Source: Clostridia bacterium
GTDB taxonomy: Bacteria > Bacillota_A > Clostridia > Oscillospirales > UBA929
Reading direction: 5' to 3'
DNA: 49,050 nucleotides
Assembly: GCA_026001245.1 (NCBI GenBank)
Contig: BNZR01000003.1
Span: forward strand, 1 to 49,050
Part shown: positions 1-6,899 of the stretch, in pieces
How the letters are laid out: each line of letters starts with the position of its first letter
Numbering within the stretch: the stretch's first letter is position 1
The notes under the pieces: model-generated
What the model saw: the letters and a program-made list of their open reading frames with translations, nothing else
Database searches by the model: none
Told to the model about the DNA's origin: nothing
Made by a program: the position numbers and the translations under genes

Positions 1-101
1 GCCATAAACTCGGCCTTGGTTTTGCCGTAATACTCCGTCCCCATGTCAAGGGTGCGGGTAAATTCGTTGTAATCTTCGATATTCTCGCCCACAACAACCG
101 C
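1..101 (-). repeat. Inverted exact copy of 1528-1628 at the window edge
   Basis: Read on the minus strand these 101 bases are identical to 1528-1628, inside the diguanylate cyclase gene (encoding GENIEDYNEFTRTLDMG). The match begins at base 1 and stops abruptly at 101, where the sequence changes to unrelated coding sequence. No start codon or complete reading frame for a second cyclase exists here. An inverted copy about 1.4 kb from its source at a contig edge is the classic form of a whole-genome-amplification or assembly chimera. A true inverted duplication cannot be excluded from the sequence. Confidence 0.9.
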
Positions 102-102
102 G

Positions 103-228
103 AGCTTTTTGCGCCAGTTTGAAAACGGAACCGGAGACTACACACAAGATCGCGAAGAAACCCTGCGCGGAAGCACTATAGACGACATTACCGCTAGAAT
201 CAACAAACGCCGTGCGATAGGCGCGTAG
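103..228 (+). pseudogene. 3' fragment of an unidentified gene
   Basis: From the junction at 101-103 an open frame runs to a TAG at 226-228, giving about 41 residues with a polar, protein-like composition (it includes RQFENGTGDYTQDREETL and ends DDITARINKRRAIGA). Upstream the frame enters the inverted cyclase copy and meets stops at 28-30 and 70-72, so no start survives. It looks like the C-terminus of a small helical protein cut off by the rearrangement. I do not recognise the family; a short antitoxin-like protein is possible but unsupported. A strong hairpin follows the stop directly. Confidence 0.45.
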
Positions 229-243
229 CATTACGCTACGCGC
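221..243. terminator. Hairpin between convergent genes
   Basis: GCGCGTAGC-attac-GCTACGCGC forms a perfect 9-bp stem with a 5-nt loop, overlapping the stop of the upstream fragment and lying 14 bases from the sodA stop on the other strand. The plus strand continues TTCGCCTTTTCC, a modest T-rich tail. Its position between convergent genes suggests a bidirectional terminator. Confidence 0.55.
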
Positions 244-257
244 TTCGCCTTTTCCCC

Positions 258-848
258 TCAAAACCTCAACACATTCCAAACGCCCTGCAAATACTCTGCC
301 CGCAGATTCTTGTACTTCAAGTAGTACGCGTGTTCCCACACGTCTACCAGTACCGCGGGCTTCATGTTCAGCATGCTTGCTGTGCTTTGGTTGGCCAGCT
401 TTACTATCGCGGGGGTGCCGTTTTCCGTCAGCCCCAACATCGTCCAGCCCGACCCGAATACCGATGCGGCCTGTTCGTTGAACGTCTTCTTGAAATTCTC
501 AAACGAGCCGTAGGCCGCGTCTATCGTTTTGGCCAGGTCGCCCGTGGGGGTGTGATTGTCCGCCCCCGCAGGCGACAGGCCGTTGAAAAACGCGTTGTGA
601 TTATAAACGCCGCCGCCGTTGTGCAGAATCGCCTCACGCGCCGCGTCCGGCAATTTTTCGGGGTTGGACAGCAATGTCTCCAGCGGAATATCCTGCAAGG
701 CGGGGTACGGGGCCAGCGCGGCGTTTAGATTGTCGATGTAGGTTTGAAAGTGCTTGTCGTGGTGGTAGTGCATGGTTTCCTCGTCGATATAAGGCTCCAG
801 CGCGTCATAGGGATAGGGCAGCGGGGGCAGCTTGTAGGGGTAATTCAT
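258..848 (-). CDS. sodA: Superoxide dismutase (Fe/Mn family)
   Basis: This enzyme dismutates superoxide to oxygen and hydrogen peroxide in the cytoplasm. The 196 residues match the usual length of the iron/manganese family. Visible signatures are the N-terminal metal-ligand helix (YHHDKHFQTYIDNLN, about residues 28-42), the VYNHNAFF segment near 82, GSGWTML near 132, and the metal-binding DVWEHAYYLKYKN near 168, which supplies the Asp and His ligands. Whether the metal is Fe or Mn cannot be read with confidence. A weak purine tract (AAAAAGGA) precedes the ATG. On the minus strand a TATAAT lies at 879-884 without a good -35. The gene stands alone, divergent from the membrane-protein/cyclase pair. 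Confidence 0.95.
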   Translation of the reverse strand: MNYPYKLPPLPYPYDALEPYIDEETMHYHHDKHFQTYIDNLNAALAPYPALQDIPLETLLSNPEKLPDAAREAILHNGGGVYNHNAFFNGLSPAGADNHTPTGDLAKTIDAAYGSFENFKKTFNEQAASVFGSGWTMLGLTENGTPAIVKLANQSTASMLNMKPAVLVDVWEHAYYLKYKNLRAEYLQGVWNVLRF

Positions 849-890
849 AAAAAATCAGTCCTTTTTCGCAATTTATTCATTATATGTGTC

Positions 891-918
891 TTGACTTTTT
901 TTCGTTCTGTGATACACT
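891..918 (+). promoter_or_regulatory. Sigma-A promoter for the membrane protein-cyclase pair
   Basis: TTGACT (891-896), a 16-base spacer and TACACT (913-918), about 40 bases before the start at 959. The ribosome binding site AGGGGGA is at 944-950, eight bases from the ATG. Confidence 0.7.
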
Positions 919-958
919 AGATAGGTTACCGACAAAAATAATTAGGGGGAAATCTTTC

Positions 959-1369
959 ATGAAGAAGCTAGGTTCTATCGCGTCTATCGTATTATTTGTC
1001 CTGGCGGCGCTGTTTTTGGCCTACGGCGTTATGCAAATCTCGAACACGCACAGCTATATCGCAACCCAGCTGGGCGAGGGCGTTTCCATCAAAGAATACG
1101 TAGAAACCAACGGCGCGACCTATGGCTACACCTACAGCTCGTTCCTGCGGGAGCAGATTATCCCGGTGTACATGAGCGCGGTGGCGCAGTATGTGTTCTA
1201 CGCGTTCGCGCTGTGCGGCGTGGGGCTGATTTTGCTTACCCAATCCAAGCAAGACGCGCTGGCCGACACGTTGCTTGACTTTGTGGCGGGCGACGACGAG
1301 GACGAAATCCTTGAACCCGAAGAGCTGCTGGAAGCGGCGGAAGAAACCGAAGAAGAGAAGAAAGACTAG
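959..1369 (+). CDS. Two-pass membrane protein with acidic tail
   Basis: I do not recognise the family. The ATG at 959 is chosen over an upstream in-frame start at 884, because 959 has AGGGGGA eight bases before it and 884 lies upstream of the promoter. The 136 residues hold a hydrophobic N-terminal segment (about 7-27), a loop of about 45 residues (HSYIATQLGEGVSIKEYVET), a second hydrophobic segment (about 76-96) and a strongly acidic tail ending EETEEEKKD. The diguanylate cyclase gene starts two bases after its stop, so the two are cotranscribed. A role tied to that sensor, for example as a membrane partner, is inference. Confidence 0.75.
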   Translation: MKKLGSIASIVLFVLAALFLAYGVMQISNTHSYIATQLGEGVSIKEYVETNGATYGYTYSSFLREQIIPVYMSAVAQYVFYAFALCGVGLILLTQSKQDALADTLLDFVAGDDEDEILEPEELLEAAEETEEEKKD

Positions 1370-1371
1370 TC

Positions 1372-2544
1372 ATGGGACGCAGTCGGTTCGACGGGCATGT
1401 TATGCTGTTGATATTCGTGTTCTTCGTCGTGGTGACGCTGGCGAGTGGAATCCTTACCTATACTATGTCGGCCGGCGCGCTTAAAGTCCAAATGGGGCAG
1501 AAGTGCGCCGCCCTGGCGCAGACCGTGGCGGTTGTTGTGGGCGAGAATATCGAAGATTACAACGAATTTACCCGCACCCTTGACATGGGGACGGAGTATT
1601 ACGGCAAAACCAAGGCCGAGTTTATGGCCATGGCCGCCGCCAACAAGGGCAACGTGCGCTACATCTACACCGAGACGCGGGCGGACGACGACCACATCAA
1701 GTATATTTTGGGCGGAGAGCCAGCGTCCAGCCCGAACTATACCGCGCCCGGCACGCTGGACAAAATGACCGAGCCGCGCCGCCGCGCCTACGAATCCAAG
1801 CAGCTGTATATCGGCGAGGACTTTATAGCAACCGAGTGGGGTACGCTGCTGTCCGCCTACGCGCCCATCTACAGCGGCGGGACGTTTGCGGGCTTGGTGG
1901 GCGTGGACGTGGACATAGAGTCCTACCGCGAGATTATGCGCCCGCAGGTGCTGTCCACCGGTATCGCGCTGGCTGTTATGACGCTTATGATGGGCTTGGT
2001 GATGTTTTTAACCTCCGAGCGGGTTGTTCGCGCCGTCAACACCGATGAGCTTACAACGCTGTACACCAAGGGCTACTTTAAGAACGCCCTGCGCCGCGAG
2101 ATACGCGCCGCCGCGAAGGACCGTCGCGAGGTATTTGTCCTTATGGCGGATTTGGATCACTTCAAGGCGGTTAACGACACCTACGGGCATATGTTCGGCG
2201 ACAAGGTGCTGAAAGCCGCGGCCGACGCGCTGGCCTCCTGCGTGCGCCGCACGGATTGCCTTGCGCGCTACGGCGGCGAGGAATTTGTGGCGTTTTTATC
2301 CGGGGTTACGGCGGCGCATATGTGGCACATAATGTCGCGCATGCGCGCCGAAATGGTGAAACGCGCCGTGGAGACGGACGACGGCGAAAAGGTTGTAGTA
2401 ACAATCAGCATCGGCGCGACAAAAATGACAGGCAACAGCGTAAGCGCGGCAATAGAAGACGCCGACCGCGCCATGTATCAAGCAAAAACCAAGCGCGACG
2501 CCTGCGCGTTGAGTATCAACGGCGTTGTTACGGTGGATAGTTAA
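1372..2544 (+). CDS. Membrane sensor diguanylate cyclase
   Basis: The protein probably makes cyclic di-GMP from two GTP in response to an extracytoplasmic signal. Its 390 residues comprise a transmembrane helix (about 10-32), an outer region of about 150 residues resembling PAS-like Cache sensors (LLSAYAPIYSGGTFAGLVGVDVD), a second helix (about 194-214) and a C-terminal GGDEF domain. The active-site motif is GGEEF (RYGGEEFVAF), a competent variant. The inhibitory-site motif RxxD is present as RRTD exactly five residues upstream, so feedback by c-di-GMP is likely. The metal-binding segment is MADLDHFKAVNDTYGH. It follows the membrane-protein gene by two bases and lies 300 bp before flagellin, which suggests a link to motility control. 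Bases 1528-1628 recur inverted at 1-101. Confidence 0.93.
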   Translation: MGRSRFDGHVMLLIFVFFVVVTLASGILTYTMSAGALKVQMGQKCAALAQTVAVVVGENIEDYNEFTRTLDMGTEYYGKTKAEFMAMAAANKGNVRYIYTETRADDDHIKYILGGEPASSPNYTAPGTLDKMTEPRRRAYESKQLYIGEDFIATEWGTLLSAYAPIYSGGTFAGLVGVDVDIESYREIMRPQVLSTGIALAVMTLMMGLVMFLTSERVVRAVNTDELTTLYTKGYFKNALRREIRAAAKDRREVFVLMADLDHFKAVNDTYGHMFGDKVLKAAADALASCVRRTDCLARYGGEEFVAFLSGVTAAHMWHIMSRMRAEMVKRAVETDDGEKVVVTISIGATKMTGNSVSAAIEDADRAMYQAKTKRDACALSINGVVTVDS

Positions 2545-2553
2545 AAAAACTTC

Positions 2554-2595
2554 TTGCAAAATTTTCGCTAAAGTGTTATAATAAAAGCACGATAT
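2554..2595 (+). promoter_or_regulatory. Overlapping sigma-D (flagellar) and sigma-A promoters
   Basis: TAAAGTGT (2569-2576), 11 bases and CACGATAT (2588-2595) closely match the flagellar sigma-28/SigD consensus TAAAGTTT-N11-GCCGATAA. Interleaved with it is a sigma-A promoter: TTGCAA (2554-2559), 17 bases and TATAAT (2577-2582). Flagellin genes in Firmicutes are normally sigma-D dependent, so the first is expected; the second is directly visible. Confidence 0.75.
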
Positions 2596-2841
2596 ACCTA
2601 ACGCAAGGGGGAAAACACCCGCCGCCGCACAATAGCGCCAATCTCTTGTCGGGCGGCAAACTTAATTTTGTTGTAAAACGACCTTGATCGTCCGAACAAC
2701 GGCCGGCCTACCGCTGAAACTGATTGCGATGGCGCCGCATGGAATCTTCGGGAAGCGAAACCGATTACTAAGACGACAGGCTGTTTACAAAAATAGCGGC
2801 ACCGCATGATGCGGTGACTGACTTTCAAGGAGGAAACTACA
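2596..2841 (+). promoter_or_regulatory. Long flagellin leader
   Basis: About 245 bases separate the promoter from the flagellin ATG and contain no convincing gene. A 7-bp hairpin, CACCGCA-tga-TGCGGTG (2800-2816), sits 25 bases before the start. The ribosome binding site lies in TTCAAGGAGGAAACT, whose GGA-containing context resembles the CsrA sites used in flagellin leaders. CsrA control is inference. I could not match a known riboswitch; a GEMM c-di-GMP aptamer was considered and not seen. Confidence 0.5.
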
Positions 2842-3933
2842 ATGCGTATTCAAAACAACATCGTAGCAGTCAACACACACCGCCAGTTGGGCATCAACCA
2901 AGCAGCTCAGGCGAAAGCCACAGAAAAACTCAGCTCCGGTTTTAAAATCAACCGCGCGGGCGACGACGCCGCCGGCCTGTCTATCAGCGAAAAAATGCGT
3001 GCCCAAATCCGTGGCTTGAACCGCGCCAGCGCCAACGCGCAGGACGGTATCTCCATGATCCAGGCCGCTGAAGGTGCCTTGCAGGAATCCCACAGCATTC
3101 TGCAGCGTGTCCGTGAGCTGGCAGTCCAGGGCGCGAACGATGTAAACGCCGGTGAAGACCGCTTGGCGATTAAGAACGAAATCGATCAGTTGGGCGTCGA
3201 GCTTGACCGTATCGCCAGCACGACCAACTTCAACGGAAAATACATCCTGTCCGGCCAGTACCAAAACGGCGACCTTACCGGGGCGACAGACGAGGCTAAC
3301 ATCTCGACGGAAATCACTGACATCTCGGGCGTTGAGGGCTACCGCGGCGCGCTGAACATCCAAGTGGGCGCGAACACGGCTTTGTCTGATGTTATCCAGA
3401 TCAACTTCAAGGGCGTTACCGCGACCGACCTGCTGGGCGAATCAGGCTCTGCCGACAGCACATGGACCACGTTGCAAGAGGGCGAGTACCAAGACCGCAT
3501 TCAGCCGTTCCTCGAGGCTTTTGGCTTTGCCCCGGGCTCCTCGCACGTAGAGTTCGACGATTCCCAGATCGAGTCCTACAGTGACGAAAGCGGCGAGGCT
3601 GCCACCTCTGGCTTCCAGGCTCTTATCAACGTTATCGACGGCAAACACATTGACGGTGCGTTGCTTGAAGCCGACGAAGCCAAGACCGGTATCGCGCTTG
3701 TCAGCGAGCTTCGCAGCCAGCTTGGTGCTGTGCAGAACCGCCTTGAGCACACCGTGTCGAACCTTGACACAATCGCAGAGAACATGCAGTCTGCCGAGAG
3801 CCGCATCCGCGACGTAGACATGGCGAAGGAAATGATGAACTTCACGAAGCAGAACGTCCTGAACCAGGCCGCCACCGCAATGCTGGCGCAAGCCAACCAG
3901 CTCCCGCAGAACGTACTGTCCCTCATCCGCTAA
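2842..3933 (+). CDS. hag: Flagellin
   Basis: This is the structural subunit of the flagellar filament, secreted by the flagellar type III apparatus. The 363 residues show the conserved D0/D1 N-terminus (MRIQNNIVAVNTHRQLG, then EKLSSGFKINRAGDDAAG), a variable centre (about 140-270) and the conserved C-terminus (SAESRIRDVDMAKEM, ending QNVLSLIR). The central domain is of moderate size and acidic. AAGGAGG precedes the ATG. No other flagellar genes are nearby, so this is a stand-alone flagellin unit with its own sigma-D promoter and terminator. Confidence 0.97.
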   Translation: MRIQNNIVAVNTHRQLGINQAAQAKATEKLSSGFKINRAGDDAAGLSISEKMRAQIRGLNRASANAQDGISMIQAAEGALQESHSILQRVRELAVQGANDVNAGEDRLAIKNEIDQLGVELDRIASTTNFNGKYILSGQYQNGDLTGATDEANISTEITDISGVEGYRGALNIQVGANTALSDVIQINFKGVTATDLLGESGSADSTWTTLQEGEYQDRIQPFLEAFGFAPGSSHVEFDDSQIESYSDESGEAATSGFQALINVIDGKHIDGALLEADEAKTGIALVSELRSQLGAVQNRLEHTVSNLDTIAENMQSAESRIRDVDMAKEMMNFTKQNVLNQAATAMLAQANQLPQNVLSLIR

Positions 3934-3946
3934 GCAAAAGTTACTT

Positions 3947-3976
3947 AAAAAGCTCAGCCTTTCGGCTGAGCTTTTT
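3947..3976. terminator. Bidirectional terminator after flagellin
   Basis: AGCTCAGCC-tttc-GGCTGAGCT is a 9-bp stem flanked by AAAA on the left and TTTTT on the right, so it can act in both directions. The stop codon of the minus-strand small gene (3954) lies inside the stem. Confidence 0.92.
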
Positions 3977-4109
3977 CGTTTGTTGGGTTAAAGCGTTCGC
4001 TTTCCGGCAATAAGGCGTTTAGCTTGCCGATGATCTTGGCCACATCATTTGTTTCCTGCGCAACGTCAATTACCATCTTGATTATCGACTTAAACTGATA
4101 GTCGGTCAT
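3954..4109 (-). CDS. Small conserved-type hypothetical protein
   Basis: The 51-residue protein begins MTDYQFKSIIKMVIDVAQ and looks helical and cytoplasmic. The start at 4109 is preferred over an upstream frame start at 4151, because GAGAGGAGG lies just before it. Its own promoter is at 4166-4194. Small proteins opening MTDYQFKS occur in Firmicutes, but I know no function. The gene ends inside the flagellin terminator. Confidence 0.7.
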   Translation of the reverse strand: MTDYQFKSIIKMVIDVAQETNDVAKIIGKLNALLPESERFNPTNEKAQPKG

Positions 4110-4165
4110 AACGTCCTCCTCTCGCAACGCTGAAGCGTACATATGGCTCACCGTCCTTTGGCTTT

Positions 4166-4194
4166 AGTATAGCACATGAAAACACAAACGTCAA
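4166..4194 (-). promoter_or_regulatory. Sigma-A promoter sharing the lysC stop codon
   Basis: On the minus strand TTGACG (4189-4194), 17 bases and TATACT (4166-4171) precede the 51-residue gene. The TGA within TTGACG is the stop codon of lysC, so the two genes are packed as tightly as possible. Confidence 0.8.
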
Positions 4195-5399
4195 GCCCCG
4201 AAGAATTGTTCGTGTACCGCTTGCACCGCTCGTTCGGAGTCTTTTTCTTTAATCAGCACGCTTACTTTAATCTCGCTTGTGGAAATCATCTGAATGTTCA
4301 CGCCGGCCTTGTATAACGCCTCGAACATACGCGCCGCGACACCGGGGTTGTTTACCATGCCCGAGCCTACAATACTCAATTTCGCCACGTCCTCGCTAAT
4401 CAACAGCTCGTCATAGCCCAGCATGTCGCGGTGGGCGCGGATAACCTCCGCCGTCTCCGCACTACTGGTTCTTGCAACGGTGAAGCTTATATCCTTGGTG
4501 TCGCCCCGGCCTATGGATTGCAGAATTATATCCACGTTTATCTTGCGCTGGCTAAGCAACGAAAACAGCCGGAACGCCACGCCGGGCGAGTCCGGCAAAT
4601 GGGTCAGCGATACCCGCGCCACGTTTAAATCCCGCGCCACGCCGCTTACTTGCATATCCTCCATATTAACAACCTCCTTAACTTTTGTACCCGCCGCGTT
4701 GGTGAAGCTTGACAGCACCTCAAGTTCGACATGGTATCGCTTGGCCATTTCCACCGAGCGGTTGTGCAAAACCTGCGCCCCAAGACTGGCCAGCTCCAGC
4801 ATTTCGTCGTAGGTTATCTCGTCCAGCTTTTTCGCGGTCTTGACAAGGCGCGGGTCGGCGGTGTACACACCGTCCACGTCCGTGAAAATCTGGCACAAAT
4901 CCGCTTTCAGCGCGGCGGCTATGGCAACGGCGGTGGTGTCGGACCCGCCGCGCCCCAGCGTGGTTATGTCGTCATTGCGGTTGATTCCCTGAAAACCCGC
5001 CACAAGCACAATGTTTTTGCGATCAAGCTCGGCGGCCACGCGTTGGCCGTCAACGCGGCGAATCCTCGCGCCGCCGTAGTTGGAATCGGTCTTCATGCCG
5101 ATTTGCCAACCCGTAAGGCTGACCACGGGGCAACCCAACGCCTCGATAGCCATGGCGCAAAGGGCTATCGACATCTGCTCGCCGCAAGCCAGCAACATGT
5201 CCATCTCGCGCTTTGAGGGGCTGGGGTTAAGCTCCGCCGCCTTTTCAATCAAATCGTCCGTGGTGTCGCCCTGTGCCGAAAGCACCACAACAACCTGATT
5301 CCCGGCGCGATAGGTATCCGTAACGCGCTTTGCAACGCGCCGGATACAATCCGCGTCGGCAACAGAGCTGCCGCCGTATTTTTGTACAATCAAAGCCAT
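4191..5399 (-). CDS. lysC: Aspartate kinase
   Basis: The enzyme phosphorylates aspartate, the first step to lysine, diaminopimelate, threonine and methionine. The product of 402 residues has the kinase domain (VQKYGGSSV at 5-13, GFQGINRNDDITTLGRGGSD near 150, FTDVDGVYTADPR near 185) followed by two C-terminal ACT domains (LPDSPGVAFRLFSLL and VNNPGVAARMFEAL), which normally bind lysine or threonine for feedback. The ATG at 5399 is chosen because GAGGAG lies ten bases upstream; a GTG at 5408 is too close to that site. It follows hom by 24 bases, so hom and lysC form one operon. Confidence 0.96.
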   Translation of the reverse strand: MALIVQKYGGSSVADADCIRRVAKRVTDTYRAGNQVVVVLSAQGDTTDDLIEKAAELNPSPSKREMDMLLACGEQMSIALCAMAIEALGCPVVSLTGWQIGMKTDSNYGGARIRRVDGQRVAAELDRKNIVLVAGFQGINRNDDITTLGRGGSDTTAVAIAAALKADLCQIFTDVDGVYTADPRLVKTAKKLDEITYDEMLELASLGAQVLHNRSVEMAKRYHVELEVLSSFTNAAGTKVKEVVNMEDMQVSGVARDLNVARVSLTHLPDSPGVAFRLFSLLSQRKINVDIILQSIGRGDTKDISFTVARTSSAETAEVIRAHRDMLGYDELLISEDVAKLSIVGSGMVNNPGVAARMFEALYKAGVNIQMISTSEIKVSVLIKEKDSERAVQAVHEQFFGA

Positions 5400-5423
5400 T
5401 TTAATCACGCTCCTCGCGTCATC

Positions 5424-6542
5424 TTATGCGCCATAAAGCCGCATAGTGTATTGAGAATCCGAAACGCCGTATCTGTTATCTGTTATCTGTACTCCGTTAT
5501 CTGTTCTGTGGTACCAGCGATCCGGCAGGTTATCTGAACTAGCCACAAAGCCATCCAGGGGCGGCGCGAACTCAACGTATTTCCGCGCATGCATGTGCTT
5601 CAGCGCGTCGATAACATCGGCCACAACCGCCGAGGCCGTGGGCAGCTTGCCCGCGCCGCGCCCGTAGAACATAACGTCCCCAACCGCGTCCCCGCAGACC
5701 ACAATCCCGTTGTAAACATCGCTAACGTCCGACAGCGGGTTGTCAATCGGCACCATATGGGGCGCGACATAGGCCGCGATGTGACTGTCGTCAAGCCGCA
5801 CCGCCCGACCGAGCAGTTTTACGCGGAAGCCGTTGGCCGCCGCCCAGTCCACGTCGGCGCGGGTTATACCCTCGATACCCTCACAGCTTACCATGTCGGG
5901 GGTTACGTGATTGCCAAAGGCCAGCGAGGCCAAAATGCACACCTTGCGCGCAACGTCCTTGCCGGATATGTCGTCACGCGGGTCGCGCTCGGCGTAGCCA
6001 AGGCGTTGAGCTTCGCCCAACGCGTCCTTAAAGGACGCGCCGCGCTCGAACATACGGGTAAGTATAAAATTGGTGGTGCCGTTTAAAATTCCGTAGACCT
6101 CTTGCAAATTATTGGCCAACAGGCATTGGCTTAGCGGGCGTATAATGGGTATCCCGCCGCCAACGCTTGCCTCGAACAAGTAGTTCGCGTTGTTCTCCCG
6201 CGCCAGATTAAGCAATTCGTGGCCATGCGTGGCCACAAGCTCTTTGTTAGAGGTCACCACGCTGATACCGCGTTCCAAGGCCTGCCGCGTGTAGTCCAGC
6301 GCGGCGGACACCCCGCCGATTGTTTCAACTATAACGCCGACTTCGGGGTCGTTGATGATCACGTTGAAGCTTTTGGTGAACTTGTCGGCGAAGGGGGAAT
6401 CGGGGAAGTCGCGCAGGTCGAGGATATAGCTAAGGCTGGCGTCCCGCCCGGCAAGCCTTGGTATGCGCCCGGCGTTGCGGTCAAGCACCTCGGCCACGCC
6501 CGAGCCGACCACGCCGTATCCTAAAATAGCAAGCTTTATAAT
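5424..6542 (-). CDS. hom: Homoserine dehydrogenase, short form, probable ATT start
   Basis: The enzyme reduces aspartate semialdehyde to homoserine, the branch to threonine and methionine. The NAD(P)-binding Rossmann motif GYGVVGSG is at the N-terminus, followed by VTSNKELVATHG and EASVGGGIPIIRPL, with the catalytic region NGTTNFILTRM. At about 372 residues it ends where an ACT domain would begin (SQYTMRLYGA), so the regulatory domain present in most bacterial forms is missing. The only upstream in-frame start (TTG at 6578) lies upstream of the predicted transcription start, since the -10 box is at 6567-6572. The ATT at 6540-6542 aligns with the family's initial Met (IIKLAILGYG for MIKLAILGYG) and has GAAAGGG nine bases upstream. 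Heptamer repeats encode part of the tail. Confidence 0.9.
   Translation of the reverse strand: MIKLAILGYGVVGSGVAEVLDRNAGRIPRLAGRDASLSYILDLRDFPDSPFADKFTKSFNVIINDPEVGVIVETIGGVSAALDYTRQALERGISVVTSNKELVATHGHELLNLARENNANYLFEASVGGGIPIIRPLSQCLLANNLQEVYGILNGTTNFILTRMFERGASFKDALGEAQRLGYAERDPRDDISGKDVARKVCILASLAFGNHVTPDMVSCEGIEGITRADVDWAAANGFRVKLLGRAVRLDDSHIAAYVAPHMVPIDNPLSDVSDVYNGIVVCGDAVGDVMFYGRGAGKLPTASAVVADVIDALKHMHARKYVEFAPPLDGFVASSDNLPDRWYHRTDNGVQITDNRYGVSDSQYTMRLYGA
5470..5504. repeat. Heptanucleotide repeat inside hom
   Basis: Five consecutive 7-base units: TATCTGT three times, ACTCCGT, then TATCTGT. They lie in the 3' end of hom and encode part of TDNGVQITDNR. Heptamer arrays of a different sequence recur at 13540, 13607, 13791, 15842 and 22577. 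Confidence 0.85.
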
Positions 6543-6566
6543 ACAAACACGCCCTTTCGCCCAAAC

Positions 6567-6612
6567 ATTGTAGCACAAACAAGTTGACGTGTCAACGGGT
6601 TTATGTTATAAT
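6567..6612. promoter_or_regulatory. Back-to-back divergent promoters for hom-lysC and gatCAB
   Basis: Plus strand: TTGACG (6584-6589), 17 bases, TATAAT (6607-6612), driving gatC. Minus strand: TTGACA (6590-6595), 17 bases, TACAAT (6567-6572), driving hom. The two -35 boxes abut within GTTGACGTGTCAAC, whose 6-base arms are inverted repeats. Two polymerases could not occupy both at once, so the operons are expected to compete, or one factor could control both. Confidence 0.85.
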
Positions 6613-6647
6613 TAACGCTATTGACGATAAAAAAGGAGCAAAACACT

Positions 6648-6899
6648 ATGCCCGACACACGATATTTGGCCCGTCTGGCCAAAATCCACCTGCCCGACGA
6701 CGAGCTGGAACGCCTGACAGACGACATGACGGCCATAATGAAGCTTATGGACACCATACAAACCGTTCAGCTGCCCGACGGCGAATACCGCCCCCAGGGG
6801 GTAAATATCGCCGACCTGCGCGAGGATACGGCGGAGCTTCGCCTGCCCGTGGGTACACTGTCCGACTTCACAATCCCGAAGCTTATGGAGGGACAATAG
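6648..6899 (+). CDS. gatC: Asp/Glu-tRNA amidotransferase subunit C
   Basis: This small subunit stabilises the GatCAB complex, which converts Asp-tRNA(Asn) and Glu-tRNA(Gln) to the amidated forms. The 83 residues begin MPDTRYLARLAKIHLPDDE and contain the expected MDTIQTVQLPDGEYRPQ linker region. The ATG at 6648 is chosen because AAAAGGAGC precedes it; a TTG further upstream has no such site. gatA starts at the base after the stop. Confidence 0.93.
   Translation: MPDTRYLARLAKIHLPDDELERLTDDMTAIMKLMDTIQTVQLPDGEYRPQGVNIADLREDTAELRLPVGTLSDFTIPKLMEGQ

Noticed and set aside
1..339. Minus-strand ORF 46-339 as a gene
   Set aside because: It crosses the inverted-copy junction and overlaps the sodA 3' end in another frame; no family resemblance.
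2596..2841. c-di-GMP (GEMM) riboswitch in the flagellin leader
   Set aside because: Attractive next to a cyclase, but the conserved core segments and tetraloop receptor pattern are not visible; only a short hairpin near the start is clear.
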